Assembly (NCBI RefSeq): GCF_017874615.1
Contig: NZ_JAGIKV010000003.1
Span: 1-64,000, forward strand
Direction: 5' to 3'
Length of the DNA: 64,000 nucleotides
Origin: Paenibacillus xylanexedens
GTDB lineage: Bacteria; Bacillota; Bacilli; Paenibacillales; Paenibacillaceae
Under the pieces are notes generated by a model, which saw nothing but the letters and a program-made list of their open reading frames with translations, had not been told where the DNA came from and did not search any database. Within the stretch, counting starts at the first letter, position 1, and each line of letters starts with the position of its first letter. The position numbers and the translations under genes are program-made. This document shows positions 15,084-24,679 of this stretch, one piece after another.

Positions 15084-16674
15084 ACATTGGCTCTTTTCTC
15101 ATATCTGATGGTCCGGCCTGCGATTCCTCAGTCCCTTGAGTTCGGTATTCTCTTGGTGTAAAACCTGTTGTTTTCTTGAATATATTAGAAAAATAGTGAG
15201 AATCGTTGTAACCGACTTTGTAAGCAATCTCAAAGGTTTTGTTGTTGGTTGTTTTCAGCAGCTCCTTGGCTTTACCGATTCGAATCTGGGTTAGATACTC
15301 CGTTATCGTTTGACCGGTTTCCTGACTGAAAATCTTGCTTAGATGACTTGGACTGATTCTGACGTGTGCAGAAATCATCTTCAACGAGACCTGTTCGTTA
15401 TTGTATTCACGGGATACATAGGCTTTCACCTGATCAATAACATCACTGTATTTTCCGGAGCAGGCTGCTCTTCTCTGCCATAACAGGTCAAGCAGGGAAC
15501 ACAGATATTGGGTGCAATCCTCCCAGCACGTAATCTTCCGAATCGTCTGTTGTAGGGAAGTAATGTTCTCATCCGAATGGTCACTCATGCGGAACAACTG
15601 ATTCGCGAGCCGAAACGACTCCAGCGTAAGATCATTCAACAGATAGAAGCCATACGATGAGGACTTCCAGTCGAAGGACTGTAATGGAGCGGCAAACTCC
15701 TGAACAAAATGGTCACGCAGATTGGGGCTGCCGATTTTGAGAAATTCAAGAAACGAATTCCTGTCGAGAAAAAGATTCGTTTGCTCATCCAGGTTAATTT
15801 CACGTAGAGAAGCTCTGTTCTGAAGGGTGAGCCGGGTAATATATTTATCCTCCTCCGCTTCCAGATACGAGACATGAATTCCTTGCAGACGCTCCTGCTG
15901 ACTGCCAATGCCCAGAATAATATTACATTTGAACGTATGCTCAAGTTCCATACGAACCCGCCCGCGAAGCTGCTCCAGATATACGGATATGCTGTCATCG
16001 GAGTGATACTTGAGCAGAAGCACCAACTCGGTTCGGCTTCGAATATAAGGAAGAAGTTCGACGTGGGGATCACGAGTTTCCTCCAGTATGGGAAGCAGCT
16101 TCTTCATCAGGGATTCCGGCTCCCGGGAATCATCTGTTAATCGAACGTCGATAATGACAATTGTATAATACCTGGCCGAGAGAGGAAGTGAGAGTTGTTT
16201 GGCTGATTCAATCGCATCGGTTGTACCGATGAGTCCTCCGCACAGATCGGCCAGCAGTTTTTCTTTGGTGATCGTCCGGTTTGTCATGCGTTGATGTTCT
16301 TCATCCATTTGTTTGCTGACCTTATGAAGCATTTGGATTAGCTCTGCTGCGCTAATGGGCTTTAGACAGTACTCGGTCACACCAAGTCGGATAGCCTCCT
16401 GGGCATAGCTGAATTCATCATGACCGCTCATGATAATGATTTTGATATCAGGTTGTTGAGTGCGAACGATGGAGGTCAGTTCCAATCCGTTCATAAATGG
16501 CATTTTGATATCCGTAATCAGAATATCCGGAGCCCATTCATGAATTAAAGGTAACGCAAGCTCGCCGTCGGGTGCATCCCCGCAATAGTGAAAACCTTCC
16601 TTTTCCCAATCAATGCAGCTCCGTATATTCTCCCGAATTCCAATTTCGTCATCCACAATCATCACTTTTTTCAA
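15076..16674 (-). CDS. YesN-type response regulator with AraC DNA-binding domain, 532 aa
   Basis: Residues 1-125 form a receiver domain with D8-D9 and the phospho-acceptor D55 in I-T-D-I-K-M-P, and K104-P follows the usual pattern. The middle is a variable region, and the last 100 residues are two AraC helix-turn-helix motifs ending in Y-F-S-N-I-F-K-K-T-T-G-F-T-P-R-E-Y. Translation begins at TTG overlapping the kinase stop (TTGA). It probably activates the divergent importer operon at 18726. Confidence 0.92.
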   Translation of the reverse strand: MKKVMIVDDEIGIRENIRSCIDWEKEGFHYCGDAPDGELALPLIHEWAPDILITDIKMPFMNGLELTSIVRTQQPDIKIIIMSGHDEFSYAQEAIRLGVTEYCLKPISAAELIQMLHKVSKQMDEEHQRMTNRTITKEKLLADLCGGLIGTTDAIESAKQLSLPLSARYYTIVIIDVRLTDDSREPESLMKKLLPILEETRDPHVELLPYIRSRTELVLLLKYHSDDSISVYLEQLRGRVRMELEHTFKCNIILGIGSQQERLQGIHVSYLEAEEDKYITRLTLQNRASLREINLDEQTNLFLDRNSFLEFLKIGSPNLRDHFVQEFAAPLQSFDWKSSSYGFYLLNDLTLESFRLANQLFRMSDHSDENITSLQQTIRKITCWEDCTQYLCSLLDLLWQRRAACSGKYSDVIDQVKAYVSREYNNEQVSLKMISAHVRISPSHLSKIFSQETGQTITEYLTQIRIGKAKELLKTTNNKTFEIAYKVGYNDSHYFSNIFKKTTGFTPREYRTQGTEESQAGPSDMRKEPMYE

Positions 16675-18497
16675 CGGTTAACCTCCTTGCTTTTGGGGAT
16701 ACGAATCATAAATGTGCTGCCTTCCATATACGTACTTTCCATTTCAACGCCATAAGCTGGTCCAAAATAGAGTCGAATCCTGTGATGTACATTGAGCAGA
16801 CCAAATCCGCCTTCCTGCTCGTCATCTTGGGGTGAACGGGAACCGGCCGGCTTCTCCAGCTCTTCACGTAATTGTGCCAATCGATCCGCAGACATGCCAA
16901 TTCCGTTATCCTGTACAGTGAGAATGATGCTATTGTCCTCTACATATCCGTGGATGGATATCAGCCCTTGACCGCGTTTGTTCTTGATCCCATGGTAGAG
17001 CGCGTTTTCAATCAGGGGCTGCAGCGTCATTTTCAAAATGGGATAATCCTGAAGCTCACGATCAACGCTGATCTCGTAGGTGAGAATATCGTGGTACCTC
17101 ATCTGTTGAATAACCAAGTAACTCCGCGCATGTTCAAGCTCGGTTTGAATGGATACCCAGTCGAATCCTTTGTTCAGACTCAAACGAAAGAACTTCGAGA
17201 GGGCCTGCACAAGTTTGATTACATTTTCTTTTTTCTCTGCTTCAGCCATCCATAGGATGGATTCCAATGTGTTATAGAGGAAATGAGGGTTGATCTGAGC
17301 TTGCAGCGTACGTAGTTCAGCTATTTTCACCTGTTCATTCTCTCGAATGCTCTTTTCGATTAGCATTTTGAGTTTATCCAGCATCACATTGAAACTTTTG
17401 CCCAGATCAGCAATTTCGTCCGAGCCGTGTGGTGTGACTTTGGCTTCCAAGTAACCGTTTGCAGCTTTACGCATCTTGTTCATCAGAATCCGGATGGGAA
17501 GAATCAGTCGATTATTCAGGAAAAAATATAACGATATCGCAAAGAAAGCACTTAGCAAAACCGTAATGATGATCAATTGGCGAATGCTATTGGCCTCTGC
17601 AATGATTTCCTGATAAGGAGCTACCCCGATCATTTTCCATCCGGTCTGTTTTGAGGTGCTGTATACAACAAACTGGGGCTTGGATCCTGCAGACAGGATA
17701 AAGCTGTCGTGCTGTAGATGTAAAGGAACCGATCGGATCTGATCCATCATGGTTATGGATGCCGGGGTGGCATCCGGCCTGAAGAGTGTATTTCCGTATT
17801 GATCACTAATATAGAAAAAACCGGAATCCTTAATAGGGGTATTCGTCAAAAAATCATCAATGAACGAATCATTCAAATCAATTACTATGAACCCGATGAC
17901 CTCATGCGTAATTCGCTCTTTGACCGTGGTTATAATTGAAAGCGCATTCTGTTTAGGGTAAGCAAACCCATCCAGCCTGTTATATTCGGCATAGGCTGCA
18001 GAATGAGGGATGCGCAGAATGGCATCCGGATACTGTATCAGATACTTGAAGTACGGGTTACGCAGCGGATTTCGTTCCAGCTTGAACACGCCTTTTCGTT
18101 CACTTATGCCTTTTCCATAGAAATTCACGAACGAGATATTAAGTACCTTGTCATACTTGTAGGTTTCCCGATAAAGATTGTATGTCTGAAGGATGGCTTT
18201 GGCTTCCGGGTAGGACTCCGATTGAGAATACAGGTATTGAAGCACTTGCGGATTCTTGCCCAGTTCGAGCAGCCGTTCCGTATCCTCAAACAAGATGTCA
18301 ATGTTCCTGGCAAGCTGGTCGGCAACCAGCTGTGTCGAGGCCTTGTTATGATTGGATACGACAGTATAGGATTTGTGGTAAGAAATCAATCCAACCACGA
18401 TCAGTGGTACTGAACTGAGGATGATAAACATGCTGAGTAATTTAAGCCTGAGGCTTGAAGCAATCCATTGAATGAGTTTCAACGTATTCCACTCCAT
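16671..18497 (-). CDS. YesM-type sensor histidine kinase, 608 aa
   Basis: Domains in order: a transmembrane helix near residue 15-40, an extracytoplasmic dCACHE-like sensor to about residue 305, a second helix (about 307-327), a HAMP domain with P-I-R-I-L-M-N-K-M, the His_kinase motif A-Q-I-N-P-H-F-L-Y-N-T-L with the phosphorylated histidine, and an ATPase domain with N-A-L-Y-H-G-I-K and D-N-G-I-G-M. It is the first gene of the operon and phosphorylates the adjacent regulator. No strong ribosome binding site is visible before its ATG. Confidence 0.92.
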   Translation of the reverse strand: MEWNTLKLIQWIASSLRLKLLSMFIILSSVPLIVVGLISYHKSYTVVSNHNKASTQLVADQLARNIDILFEDTERLLELGKNPQVLQYLYSQSESYPEAKAILQTYNLYRETYKYDKVLNISFVNFYGKGISERKGVFKLERNPLRNPYFKYLIQYPDAILRIPHSAAYAEYNRLDGFAYPKQNALSIITTVKERITHEVIGFIVIDLNDSFIDDFLTNTPIKDSGFFYISDQYGNTLFRPDATPASITMMDQIRSVPLHLQHDSFILSAGSKPQFVVYSTSKQTGWKMIGVAPYQEIIAEANSIRQLIIITVLLSAFFAISLYFFLNNRLILPIRILMNKMRKAANGYLEAKVTPHGSDEIADLGKSFNVMLDKLKMLIEKSIRENEQVKIAELRTLQAQINPHFLYNTLESILWMAEAEKKENVIKLVQALSKFFRLSLNKGFDWVSIQTELEHARSYLVIQQMRYHDILTYEISVDRELQDYPILKMTLQPLIENALYHGIKNKRGQGLISIHGYVEDNSIILTVQDNGIGMSADRLAQLREELEKPAGSRSPQDDEQEGGFGLLNVHHRIRLYFGPAYGVEMESTYMEGSTFMIRIPKSKEVNR

Positions 18498-18664
18498 CTG
18501 AAGGGATCAAAAATGTATCATTAGTATAACATGATTTTCTAATATGTAAGAGAATCGCTAAATACTACACAATTAAACAAAGAAATTACACTTTTTAAAC
18601 TCCATTTTTTGAAATTACTAAATTATTACATAAATAAAGTATGAGACTCCATATAAGCTCGGAA

Positions 18665-18695
18665 TGAAAGCGTTCTATAATGTGGTCACACCACA
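18665..18695 (+). promoter_or_regulatory. Promoter with cre-like site and perfect palindrome
   Basis: TATAAT at 18676-18681 is a consensus -10. A TGAAAGCGTT cre-like half site starts at 18665 and overlaps it. Directly downstream, TGTGGT-CAC-ACCACA (18681-18695) is a perfect inverted repeat over the expected start of transcription. The -35 region at about 18653 is poor, as expected for an activator-dependent promoter. This 228-base gap separates the divergent kinase and importer operons. Confidence 0.6.
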
Positions 18696-18725
18696 AGGTG
18701 AAACGAAAAAAGGGAGGATCACAAC

Positions 18726-19748
18726 ATGCGAACCAAAAAAAAGTGGGGACTTGCCATAACATTGGCTATGGTGATGCTGGTCAGCACGGCATGTAGCAGT
18801 ACCAATGGAGGAGCAGGCTCCGATAATGAAACTTCAACGAGTGGGAATGGCAGTACACCTGCCAGCGCCAAAACAATTACGCTTGGTTTTTCACAGGTTG
18901 GTGCGGAGAGTGGCTGGCGTTCGGCGAATACCAAGTCGATTCAGGATTCAGCCAAAGAAGCGGGTTATGATTTGAAATTCTCCGATGCGCAGCAGAAGCA
19001 GGAAAATCAAATTAAAGCTTTGCGATCCTTCATACAGCAGAAGGTAACGGTGATTGCTTTTTCCCCTGTTGTAGAATCCGGTTGGGATACCGTATTGAAG
19101 GAAGCGAAGGATGCAGGCATTCCCGTGATTTTGACAGACCGTGCTGTGGATTCCCCGGATAAAACCCTCTACAAAACCTTTATTGGCTCCGACTTTGTAG
19201 AAGAAGGACGCAAAGCAGGTCAGTGGCTTAGTGACCAATACAAGGACACACAAGACGAGATCAATATCGTTGAGTTGCAGGGTACAACAGGTTCCGCACC
19301 AGCGAATGACCGTCAAGAGGGCTTTATGGAATTGATTGCATCCAATTCGAAGCTTAAAGTGATTGCTTCACAATCAGGTGACTTTACACGTGCCAAAGGC
19401 AAAGAAGTCATGCAAGCTTTCCTCAAAGCACATAAAAAAATAGATGTTCTCTATGCACATAATGACGATATGGCACTTGGTGCAATTCAGGCCATTGAAG
19501 CGGCAGGATTGAAACCAGGCGTAGATATTACCATTATCTCTGTGGATGCCGTGAAGGATGGGATGCAGGCTGCTGCTGATGGCAAAATCAACTTTATCGT
19601 TGAATGTAATCCGTTGTTAGGACCTCAATTAATGGAAGCGGTTCAATCGGTAGTAGACGGGAAAGACATCGAACCCCGAATCGTTACGGATGAGACGACC
19701 TTCACATCGGAGCAAGCCAAAGAAGCATTGCCAACACGTGAATATTAA
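18726..19748 (+). CDS. Galactofuranose-type sugar-binding lipoprotein (YtfQ-like)
   Basis: Signal peptide ending in L-V-S-T-A-C lipobox (Cys 24) makes it a membrane-anchored lipoprotein. The mature part follows YtfQ closely: L-G-F-S-Q-V-G-A-E-S-G-W-R, D-A-Q-Q-K-Q-E-N-Q-I-K-A, A-F-S-P-V-V-E-S-G-W-D, D-A-G-I-P-V-I-L-T-D-R, and a final E-C-N-P-L-L-G-P-Q. YtfQ delivers galactofuranose to YtfRT-YjfF in E. coli; substrate here may be another pentose or hexose. An AGGGAGG site precedes the ATG. A terminator-like hairpin separates it from the ATPase gene. Confidence 0.88.
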   Translation: MRTKKKWGLAITLAMVMLVSTACSSTNGGAGSDNETSTSGNGSTPASAKTITLGFSQVGAESGWRSANTKSIQDSAKEAGYDLKFSDAQQKQENQIKALRSFIQQKVTVIAFSPVVESGWDTVLKEAKDAGIPVILTDRAVDSPDKTLYKTFIGSDFVEEGRKAGQWLSDQYKDTQDEINIVELQGTTGSAPANDRQEGFMELIASNSKLKVIASQSGDFTRAKGKEVMQAFLKAHKKIDVLYAHNDDMALGAIQAIEAAGLKPGVDITIISVDAVKDGMQAAADGKINFIVECNPLLGPQLMEAVQSVVDGKDIEPRIVTDETTFTSEQAKEALPTREY

Positions 19749-19769
19749 AAGCAGATTCGTATAACACCG

Positions 19770-19812
19770 AAAAGTCATTTTTCGACCAGGCTGTCGCTAA
19801 ATGACTTTTTTC
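19770..19812 (+). terminator. Hairpin between binding protein and ATPase genes
   Basis: An 11 bp stem pairs 19770-19780 with 19799-19809 and ends in a T-run. Placed after the first gene of an operon, it probably lets only part of transcription continue, giving more binding protein than transporter. Confidence 0.75.
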
Positions 19813-19833
19813 CATAACAAAGGAGAGGGTTAT

Positions 19834-21345
19834 ATGGCCGAGCAAGCACCCATTTTGCAAATGACAGGCATCACCAAACAATTTCCCGGGGTTAAAGCGC
19901 TATCCAGCGTCAGCTTTCGCTTGTTTCCGGGCGAGATTCATGCCTTGATGGGTGAGAATGGAGCGGGGAAGTCGACGCTTATTAAAGTTCTGACTGGCGT
20001 TTATTCCATTGATGAAGGAACGGTAACCATGGATAACCGGCATCTTTCGATCTCCGGTCCGCTTGAAGCGCAAAAGGCGGGAATCAGTACCGTTTATCAA
20101 GAGGTCAATCTTTGTCCGAACTTAACGGTCGCTGAGAATATTTTCATCGGGCGGGAGCCGATGCGATTTGGCAAAATCAATTGGAAGCAAATGAACAAAG
20201 ATGCGGAGAACATTCTGCGAGACAGATTACATCTGTCCATCGACGTTAAGGCTCCTTTACAGACCTACTCGGTCGCGATGCAACAACTGATTGCAATTGC
20301 AAGAGCACTCAGCATCTCGGCAAAAGTGCTCATATTGGATGAACCCACATCCAGTCTGGACAAAAACGAGGTTCAGCAACTGTTTCGTATTATGCACAAA
20401 TTAAAGAGTGAAGGTCTCGCAATTCTTTTTGTTACTCATTTTCTTGATCAGGTATACGAAATGTCGGATCGTCTAACGGTGCTCCGTAACGGGGAATTGG
20501 AAGGAGAGTACATAGCCGCAGAACTTCCACGCATGGAACTGGTGCTCAAGATGATCGGCAAGGAGCTTGAGGTGCTTGAGGAGCTTCCGAAGGAAGCGGA
20601 TGCTGCCCAGGCGGAGTCGGGAGAAATGTTAATTACCGCTAAGGCACTTGGACGCAAAGGAGCAATTGAGCCATTTGATCTGGACATTCGCAAAGGAGAA
20701 GTCGTGGGCTTGGCTGGATTATTGGGGTCTGGTCGTACTGAGATTGCTCGCCTTTTCTTTGGTGCAGATCGTTCAGATGAAGGCAAGCTGCTCGTTGTAG
20801 ATACAGGAAGTACGGTCAAGTCTCCGCGTCATGCAATTGATCAGAATATTGCTTTTTGCTCCGAGAACCGTAAAACCGAAGGCATAATCGATGATTTGAC
20901 CATTCGGGAGAACATTATTCTGGCTTTACAAGCGACACGAGGCTGGTCCAAACCCATCTCACGCAAGAAACAGGATGAGATCGCCGAAAAGTACATCAAC
21001 CTGTTAAATATCCATCCGAAAAACCCGGAGCATTTAATTAAAAATCTGAGCGGCGGTAATCAGCAAAAGGTGTTGCTTGCACGGTGGTTGCTGATGAACC
21101 CCGATCTGTTGATTCTCGATGAACCTACGCGTGGAATTGATATCGGTGCAAAGACTGAGATACAGAAGCTGGTGCTCTCTCTGTCGAAGCAGGGCATGGC
21201 CGTGCTGTTCATTTCGTCCGAGCTGGAAGAAGTGATTCGTGTCAGCCACCGGATTGCCGTAATCCGGGACCGCAAAAAAGTGCAAGAACTTAGCGGGGAT
21301 CAGATCCATCAACAGCAAATCATGAAAGCAATGGCAGGAGGTTAA
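19834..21345 (+). CDS. Sugar ABC transporter ATPase (RbsA/YtfR type), 503 aa
   Basis: Two fused ABC domains. The first has Walker A G-E-N-G-A-G-K-S-T at residues 40-48, a D-E-P-T-S-S Walker B and the S-V-A-M-Q-Q signature usual for this family; the second has a degenerate G-L-L-G-S-G-R-T loop, the L-S-G-G-N-Q-Q-K signature and D-E-P-T-R-G-I-D. The ATG at 19834 behind AAAGGAGAGG is chosen. It energises the two permeases encoded downstream. Confidence 0.93.
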   Translation: MAEQAPILQMTGITKQFPGVKALSSVSFRLFPGEIHALMGENGAGKSTLIKVLTGVYSIDEGTVTMDNRHLSISGPLEAQKAGISTVYQEVNLCPNLTVAENIFIGREPMRFGKINWKQMNKDAENILRDRLHLSIDVKAPLQTYSVAMQQLIAIARALSISAKVLILDEPTSSLDKNEVQQLFRIMHKLKSEGLAILFVTHFLDQVYEMSDRLTVLRNGELEGEYIAAELPRMELVLKMIGKELEVLEELPKEADAAQAESGEMLITAKALGRKGAIEPFDLDIRKGEVVGLAGLLGSGRTEIARLFFGADRSDEGKLLVVDTGSTVKSPRHAIDQNIAFCSENRKTEGIIDDLTIRENIILALQATRGWSKPISRKKQDEIAEKYINLLNIHPKNPEHLIKNLSGGNQQKVLLARWLLMNPDLLILDEPTRGIDIGAKTEIQKLVLSLSKQGMAVLFISSELEEVIRVSHRIAVIRDRKKVQELSGDQIHQQQIMKAMAGG

Positions 21346-21349
21346 AGAG

Positions 21350-22393
21350 ATGGCGGGCAAGATGCGTAAACATCATTTGTTTTGGCCGTTATGTATGCTT
21401 GGTTTACTTTTAATCTTTAATTTGCTGTACTCTCCGGATTTCTTCTCCCTCGTCATGCGTGAAGGGAATCTGTATGGCAGCTTGATTGATATTCTCAATT
21501 TTGGAGCGCCCTTAATTCTGGTATCGATCGGCATGACACTGGTGATTGCAACCGGAGGTATTGATTTGTCCGTGGGCTCTATTGTAGCGATCTCCGGTGC
21601 CGTGGCTTGTATGAGCATCAGCAGAGGAGTGGATCAGAGTTCGCTCTGGCTTGTGTTGGGTGCACTTGGATTATCTATAGGTCTCTCACTGATCTTGGGC
21701 ATATGGAACGGGGCGCTGGTTTCGGTTGCCCGAATCCAGCCCATTATTGCAACGCTTATCCTGATGGTAGCCGGACGTGGGATTGCGCAATTGATTACGA
21801 GTGGACAGATTATTACTGTATCCAACGCGAACTACGCCTATATCGGTGCAGGTTCGCTTGCAGCATTGCCTTTTTCCATCTTCATCGTATTAACTGTGCT
21901 GCTAGTTGCCTCATTGTTGACGAGAAAAACGGCACTGGGACTGTTTATCGAATCGGTTGGAAGTAACGCAAACGCGAGCCAACTGGCAGGTATTCGTTCA
22001 AAAACGGTTATTCTCACGGTATATGTCTTCTGTGGTCTGTGTGCCGGCATTGCCGGGCTTATTCTCAGCTCGAATGTATCCAGTGCGGATGGCAATAACG
22101 CGGGTCTGTGGTATGAACTTGATGCCATTCTTGCTGTAGTCATCGGGGGTACTTCGCTCAATGGTGGTCGTTTCTATCTAATGGGTACCGTCGTTGGAGC
22201 ACTCATTATCCAAACCTTAACAACGACGATCTATATGATTGGAGTCCCGCCAGAAGTTACGCTGGTTGTCAAAGCCTTTGTTGTACTGGCCGTTTGTTTG
22301 ATTCAATCCGATTCATTCCGCAATTCCATGGTGATCCGTTGGAAAAAACGGAAGTTTCCAGCCGAACAGGGGGTTAACCGCCATGTTTCTTAA
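21350..22393 (+). CDS. Sugar ABC permease (YtfT-like), 347 aa
   Basis: About 8-10 hydrophobic helices and the BPD_transp_2 (RbsC-type) hallmarks G-M-T-L-V-I-A-T-G-G-I-D-L-S-V-G-S near residue 61-77 and A-V-V-I-G-G-T-S-L-N-G-G-R near residue 262. It starts 5 bases after the ATPase gene and overlaps the next permease by 11 bases, so the two permeases are translated together and likely form the heterodimeric channel. Confidence 0.92.
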   Translation: MAGKMRKHHLFWPLCMLGLLLIFNLLYSPDFFSLVMREGNLYGSLIDILNFGAPLILVSIGMTLVIATGGIDLSVGSIVAISGAVACMSISRGVDQSSLWLVLGALGLSIGLSLILGIWNGALVSVARIQPIIATLILMVAGRGIAQLITSGQIITVSNANYAYIGAGSLAALPFSIFIVLTVLLVASLLTRKTALGLFIESVGSNANASQLAGIRSKTVILTVYVFCGLCAGIAGLILSSNVSSADGNNAGLWYELDAILAVVIGGTSLNGGRFYLMGTVVGALIIQTLTTTIYMIGVPPEVTLVVKAFVVLAVCLIQSDSFRNSMVIRWKKRKFPAEQGVNRHVS

Positions 22394-23357
22394 TCGTAAG
22401 TATCTCCCGGTCTTTGTCACCTTCGGTTTGCTGGCCGTGATGTTTGCCATAGGCTCTTTCCGCTATACGGGGTTCTTCTCCACTCAGGTACTGCTTAATC
22501 TTCTCATTGATAACGCCTTTCTGATTATCACGGCGATTGGCATGACTTTTGTGATTGTATCGGGAGGAATCGACCTGTCGGTAGGTTCTGTCATTGCGCT
22601 GACGACCATCATTAGCGCAAGTCTGGTCGAGAAGCAAGGGTGGTCGCCTGCGATTGTTATACCTATGGTGCTTGTCATGGGTGCGTTGTTTGGCACAGTC
22701 ATGGGTGCGATCATCCACTATTTTAAAATTCAGCCTTTCATCGTGACACTGGCAGGCATGTTTTTGGCGCGGGGGCTGTGTTATGTCATCAGTCTCGATA
22801 CCATTACCATTACGAATCCGTTTTACACACAAGTTGCGCAGGCGAAAATTTCCCTGCCAGGGGGCAGCTTTGTCTCCATTAATGTGATTATTGCACTAGT
22901 TATTGTACTGCTCGCGATCTACCTGGCACATTACACCCGGTTTGGGCGCAACGTTTACGCCATCGGCGGAAGCGAGCAATCCGCGTTGCTCATGGGACTG
23001 CCGGTTGCACGTACCAAAATCCTGGTGTACACGTTCAGCGGTTTGTGTTCCGCGCTTGCCGGTGTTGTCTTTACCTTCTATATGTTATCCGGTTATGGAT
23101 TACACGCCATGGGTCTTGAACTCGATACCATTGCCGCTGTTGTAATAGGAGGCACCTTGTTAACAGGTGGTGTAGGATATGTGGCGGGAACCTTTATTGG
23201 TGTATTGATCCAGGGGGCTATCCAAACTATAATTAGCTTCGAAGGTACGCTCAGCTCATGGTGGACCAAGATTGTGATTGGCCTGATGCTGTTTGTTTTT
23301 ATTTTGTTCCAACGACTTCTTAGCGGGCGGCGAGTATCCTCGAAATCACTGCATTAA
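22383..23357 (+). CDS. Sugar ABC permease (YjfF-like), 324 aa
   Basis: A second RbsC-type permease: G-M-T-F-V-I-V-S-G-G-I-D-L-S-V-G-S, then I-Q-P-F-I-V-T-L-A-G-M-F-L-A-R-G and A-V-V-I-G-G-T-L-L-T-G-G-V-G-Y. The pair of different permeases with one fused ATPase is the YtfRT-YjfF arrangement. Its ATG lies in the last codons of the preceding permease, behind AGGGGG. Confidence 0.92.
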   Translation: MFLNRKYLPVFVTFGLLAVMFAIGSFRYTGFFSTQVLLNLLIDNAFLIITAIGMTFVIVSGGIDLSVGSVIALTTIISASLVEKQGWSPAIVIPMVLVMGALFGTVMGAIIHYFKIQPFIVTLAGMFLARGLCYVISLDTITITNPFYTQVAQAKISLPGGSFVSINVIIALVIVLLAIYLAHYTRFGRNVYAIGGSEQSALLMGLPVARTKILVYTFSGLCSALAGVVFTFYMLSGYGLHAMGLELDTIAAVVIGGTLLTGGVGYVAGTFIGVLIQGAIQTIISFEGTLSSWWTKIVIGLMLFVFILFQRLLSGRRVSSKSLH

Positions 23358-23402
23358 GTTGATCGAATTAAATGATATGACAATGAGATGGGGGATGCGT
23401 GA

Positions 23403-24455
23403 GTGAGAAGACATGTGAACTGGTTGTGTTTGTTCATTCTACTGCTGCTTGTCGGCTGCACAACCCCTGAGTCTGAATCTGTTCCTCCTCCCATCTCGTC
23501 TAACAACTTAGAAACTCTTCCCTCCGTTGAGGAATGGATGGAATCAGCGGTAGCAAGGGATACCTCTACGAAACCGATTGTCTTAGGTTTTTCACAACTG
23601 GGCAGAGAGAGTGCCTGGCGTCTGGCAAACTCCACGTCTATTCGCAATGCTGCGGCTGAATCGGGAATCTCCCTTGTAATAAAAAATGCAGAACAGTCTC
23701 AGACGAAACAGTTCGAGGCTGTTCGGTCGTTCATCAGGCAAAAGGTGGATGTCATTGCCATTGCACCGGTCGTGGAATCGGGCTGGGATGGTATTCTTCA
23801 GGAGGCCAGGGATGCAGGTATACCCGTGATTATCGTAGACCGGTCAGTTGATGTCAAAGACACTTCACTTTTTGTGACAACGATTGGATCGGACTTTTAT
23901 GAGGAAGGTGTGAAGGCTGGGAAGTACATTCAGGATCGGATGCGAAATCATCCGGGTTTGATACGGATTGCCGAACTGCAAGGCACGAGTGGTTCTACAC
24001 CCTCTATCCAGCGTGGCGAGGGATTTAGAAGCATTTTCGAAACCAGAGCAGATATCATCTTCTCACAAAGTGCTCCTGCCGATTTTACGGAGGACAATGG
24101 GAAACAAGTGATGAAAGAATTCCTTCAGGTCCCGGAAGACGAACGGCCGCAGGTTCTTTTTGCCCATAATGATGAAATGGCTTTTGGCGCTATACAAGCG
24201 ATAGAAGAAGTTGGGCTGAAGCCGGGAGAGGACATTATCATTGTCTCGGTGGACGGCTCCCGCAAAGCACTTGAAATTCTGGCGAGTGGGAAAATCAACG
24301 CTGTGGTGGAATGTAACCCGCTGCTTGGTCCTCAGCTTATGCAGGCTACAAAAGAAATTATTGCAGGGCGTACACTCCCGAAGCGCATGGTGCCCCCGGA
24401 GGATATTTTTACAAAGGAGAGTGCTGGACGGGAGATGTACAACAGGCGATTCTAG
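23403..24455 (+). CDS. Second YtfQ-like sugar-binding lipoprotein, 350 aa
   Basis: A short signal ends in L-L-L-V-G-C (Cys 20). The mature sequence is clearly homologous to the lipoprotein at 18726, sharing L-G-F-S-Q, A-P-V-V-E-S-G-W-D, D-A-G-I-P-V-I and E-C-N-P-L-L-G-P-Q-L-M, but differs in a 40-residue linker after the lipobox and in many positions. It follows the permeases by 45 bases. It may broaden substrate range or serve as an alternative receptor. A GTG start behind GATGGGGG is used. Confidence 0.87.
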   Translation: MRRHVNWLCLFILLLLVGCTTPESESVPPPISSNNLETLPSVEEWMESAVARDTSTKPIVLGFSQLGRESAWRLANSTSIRNAAAESGISLVIKNAEQSQTKQFEAVRSFIRQKVDVIAIAPVVESGWDGILQEARDAGIPVIIVDRSVDVKDTSLFVTTIGSDFYEEGVKAGKYIQDRMRNHPGLIRIAELQGTSGSTPSIQRGEGFRSIFETRADIIFSQSAPADFTEDNGKQVMKEFLQVPEDERPQVLFAHNDEMAFGAIQAIEEVGLKPGEDIIIVSVDGSRKALEILASGKINAVVECNPLLGPQLMQATKEIIAGRTLPKRMVPPEDIFTKESAGREMYNRRF

Positions 24456-24584
24456 AATTCGTGAAAAATTAGAACATTTTGGATAAAATTCAACTTACTT
24501 TAAATAAACTTATCGTTTATACTGAACTCACCTTGAACTAAAAGCTCTTCTCTATGAGAAAGGACGTAGCGAATTACATACTTT

Positions 24585-24598
24585 TGAAAGCGCTTTTT
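24585..24598 (+). promoter_or_regulatory. cre-like site upstream of the esterase gene
   Basis: TGAAAGCGCTTTTT matches the CcpA operator consensus except at its last two key bases, and lies 82 bases before the esterase start. It suggests catabolite repression. No clear -35/-10 pair could be assigned with confidence in 24456-24679, which otherwise holds nothing recognisable. Confidence 0.5.
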
Positions 24599-24679
24599 TT
24601 TCGAGGGGTGAGAGTTCGATAAAGAGAGGGAGTGTAGAAGGTATTATGCTGTGAATATAACTATGAGGGAGGTAATTTT

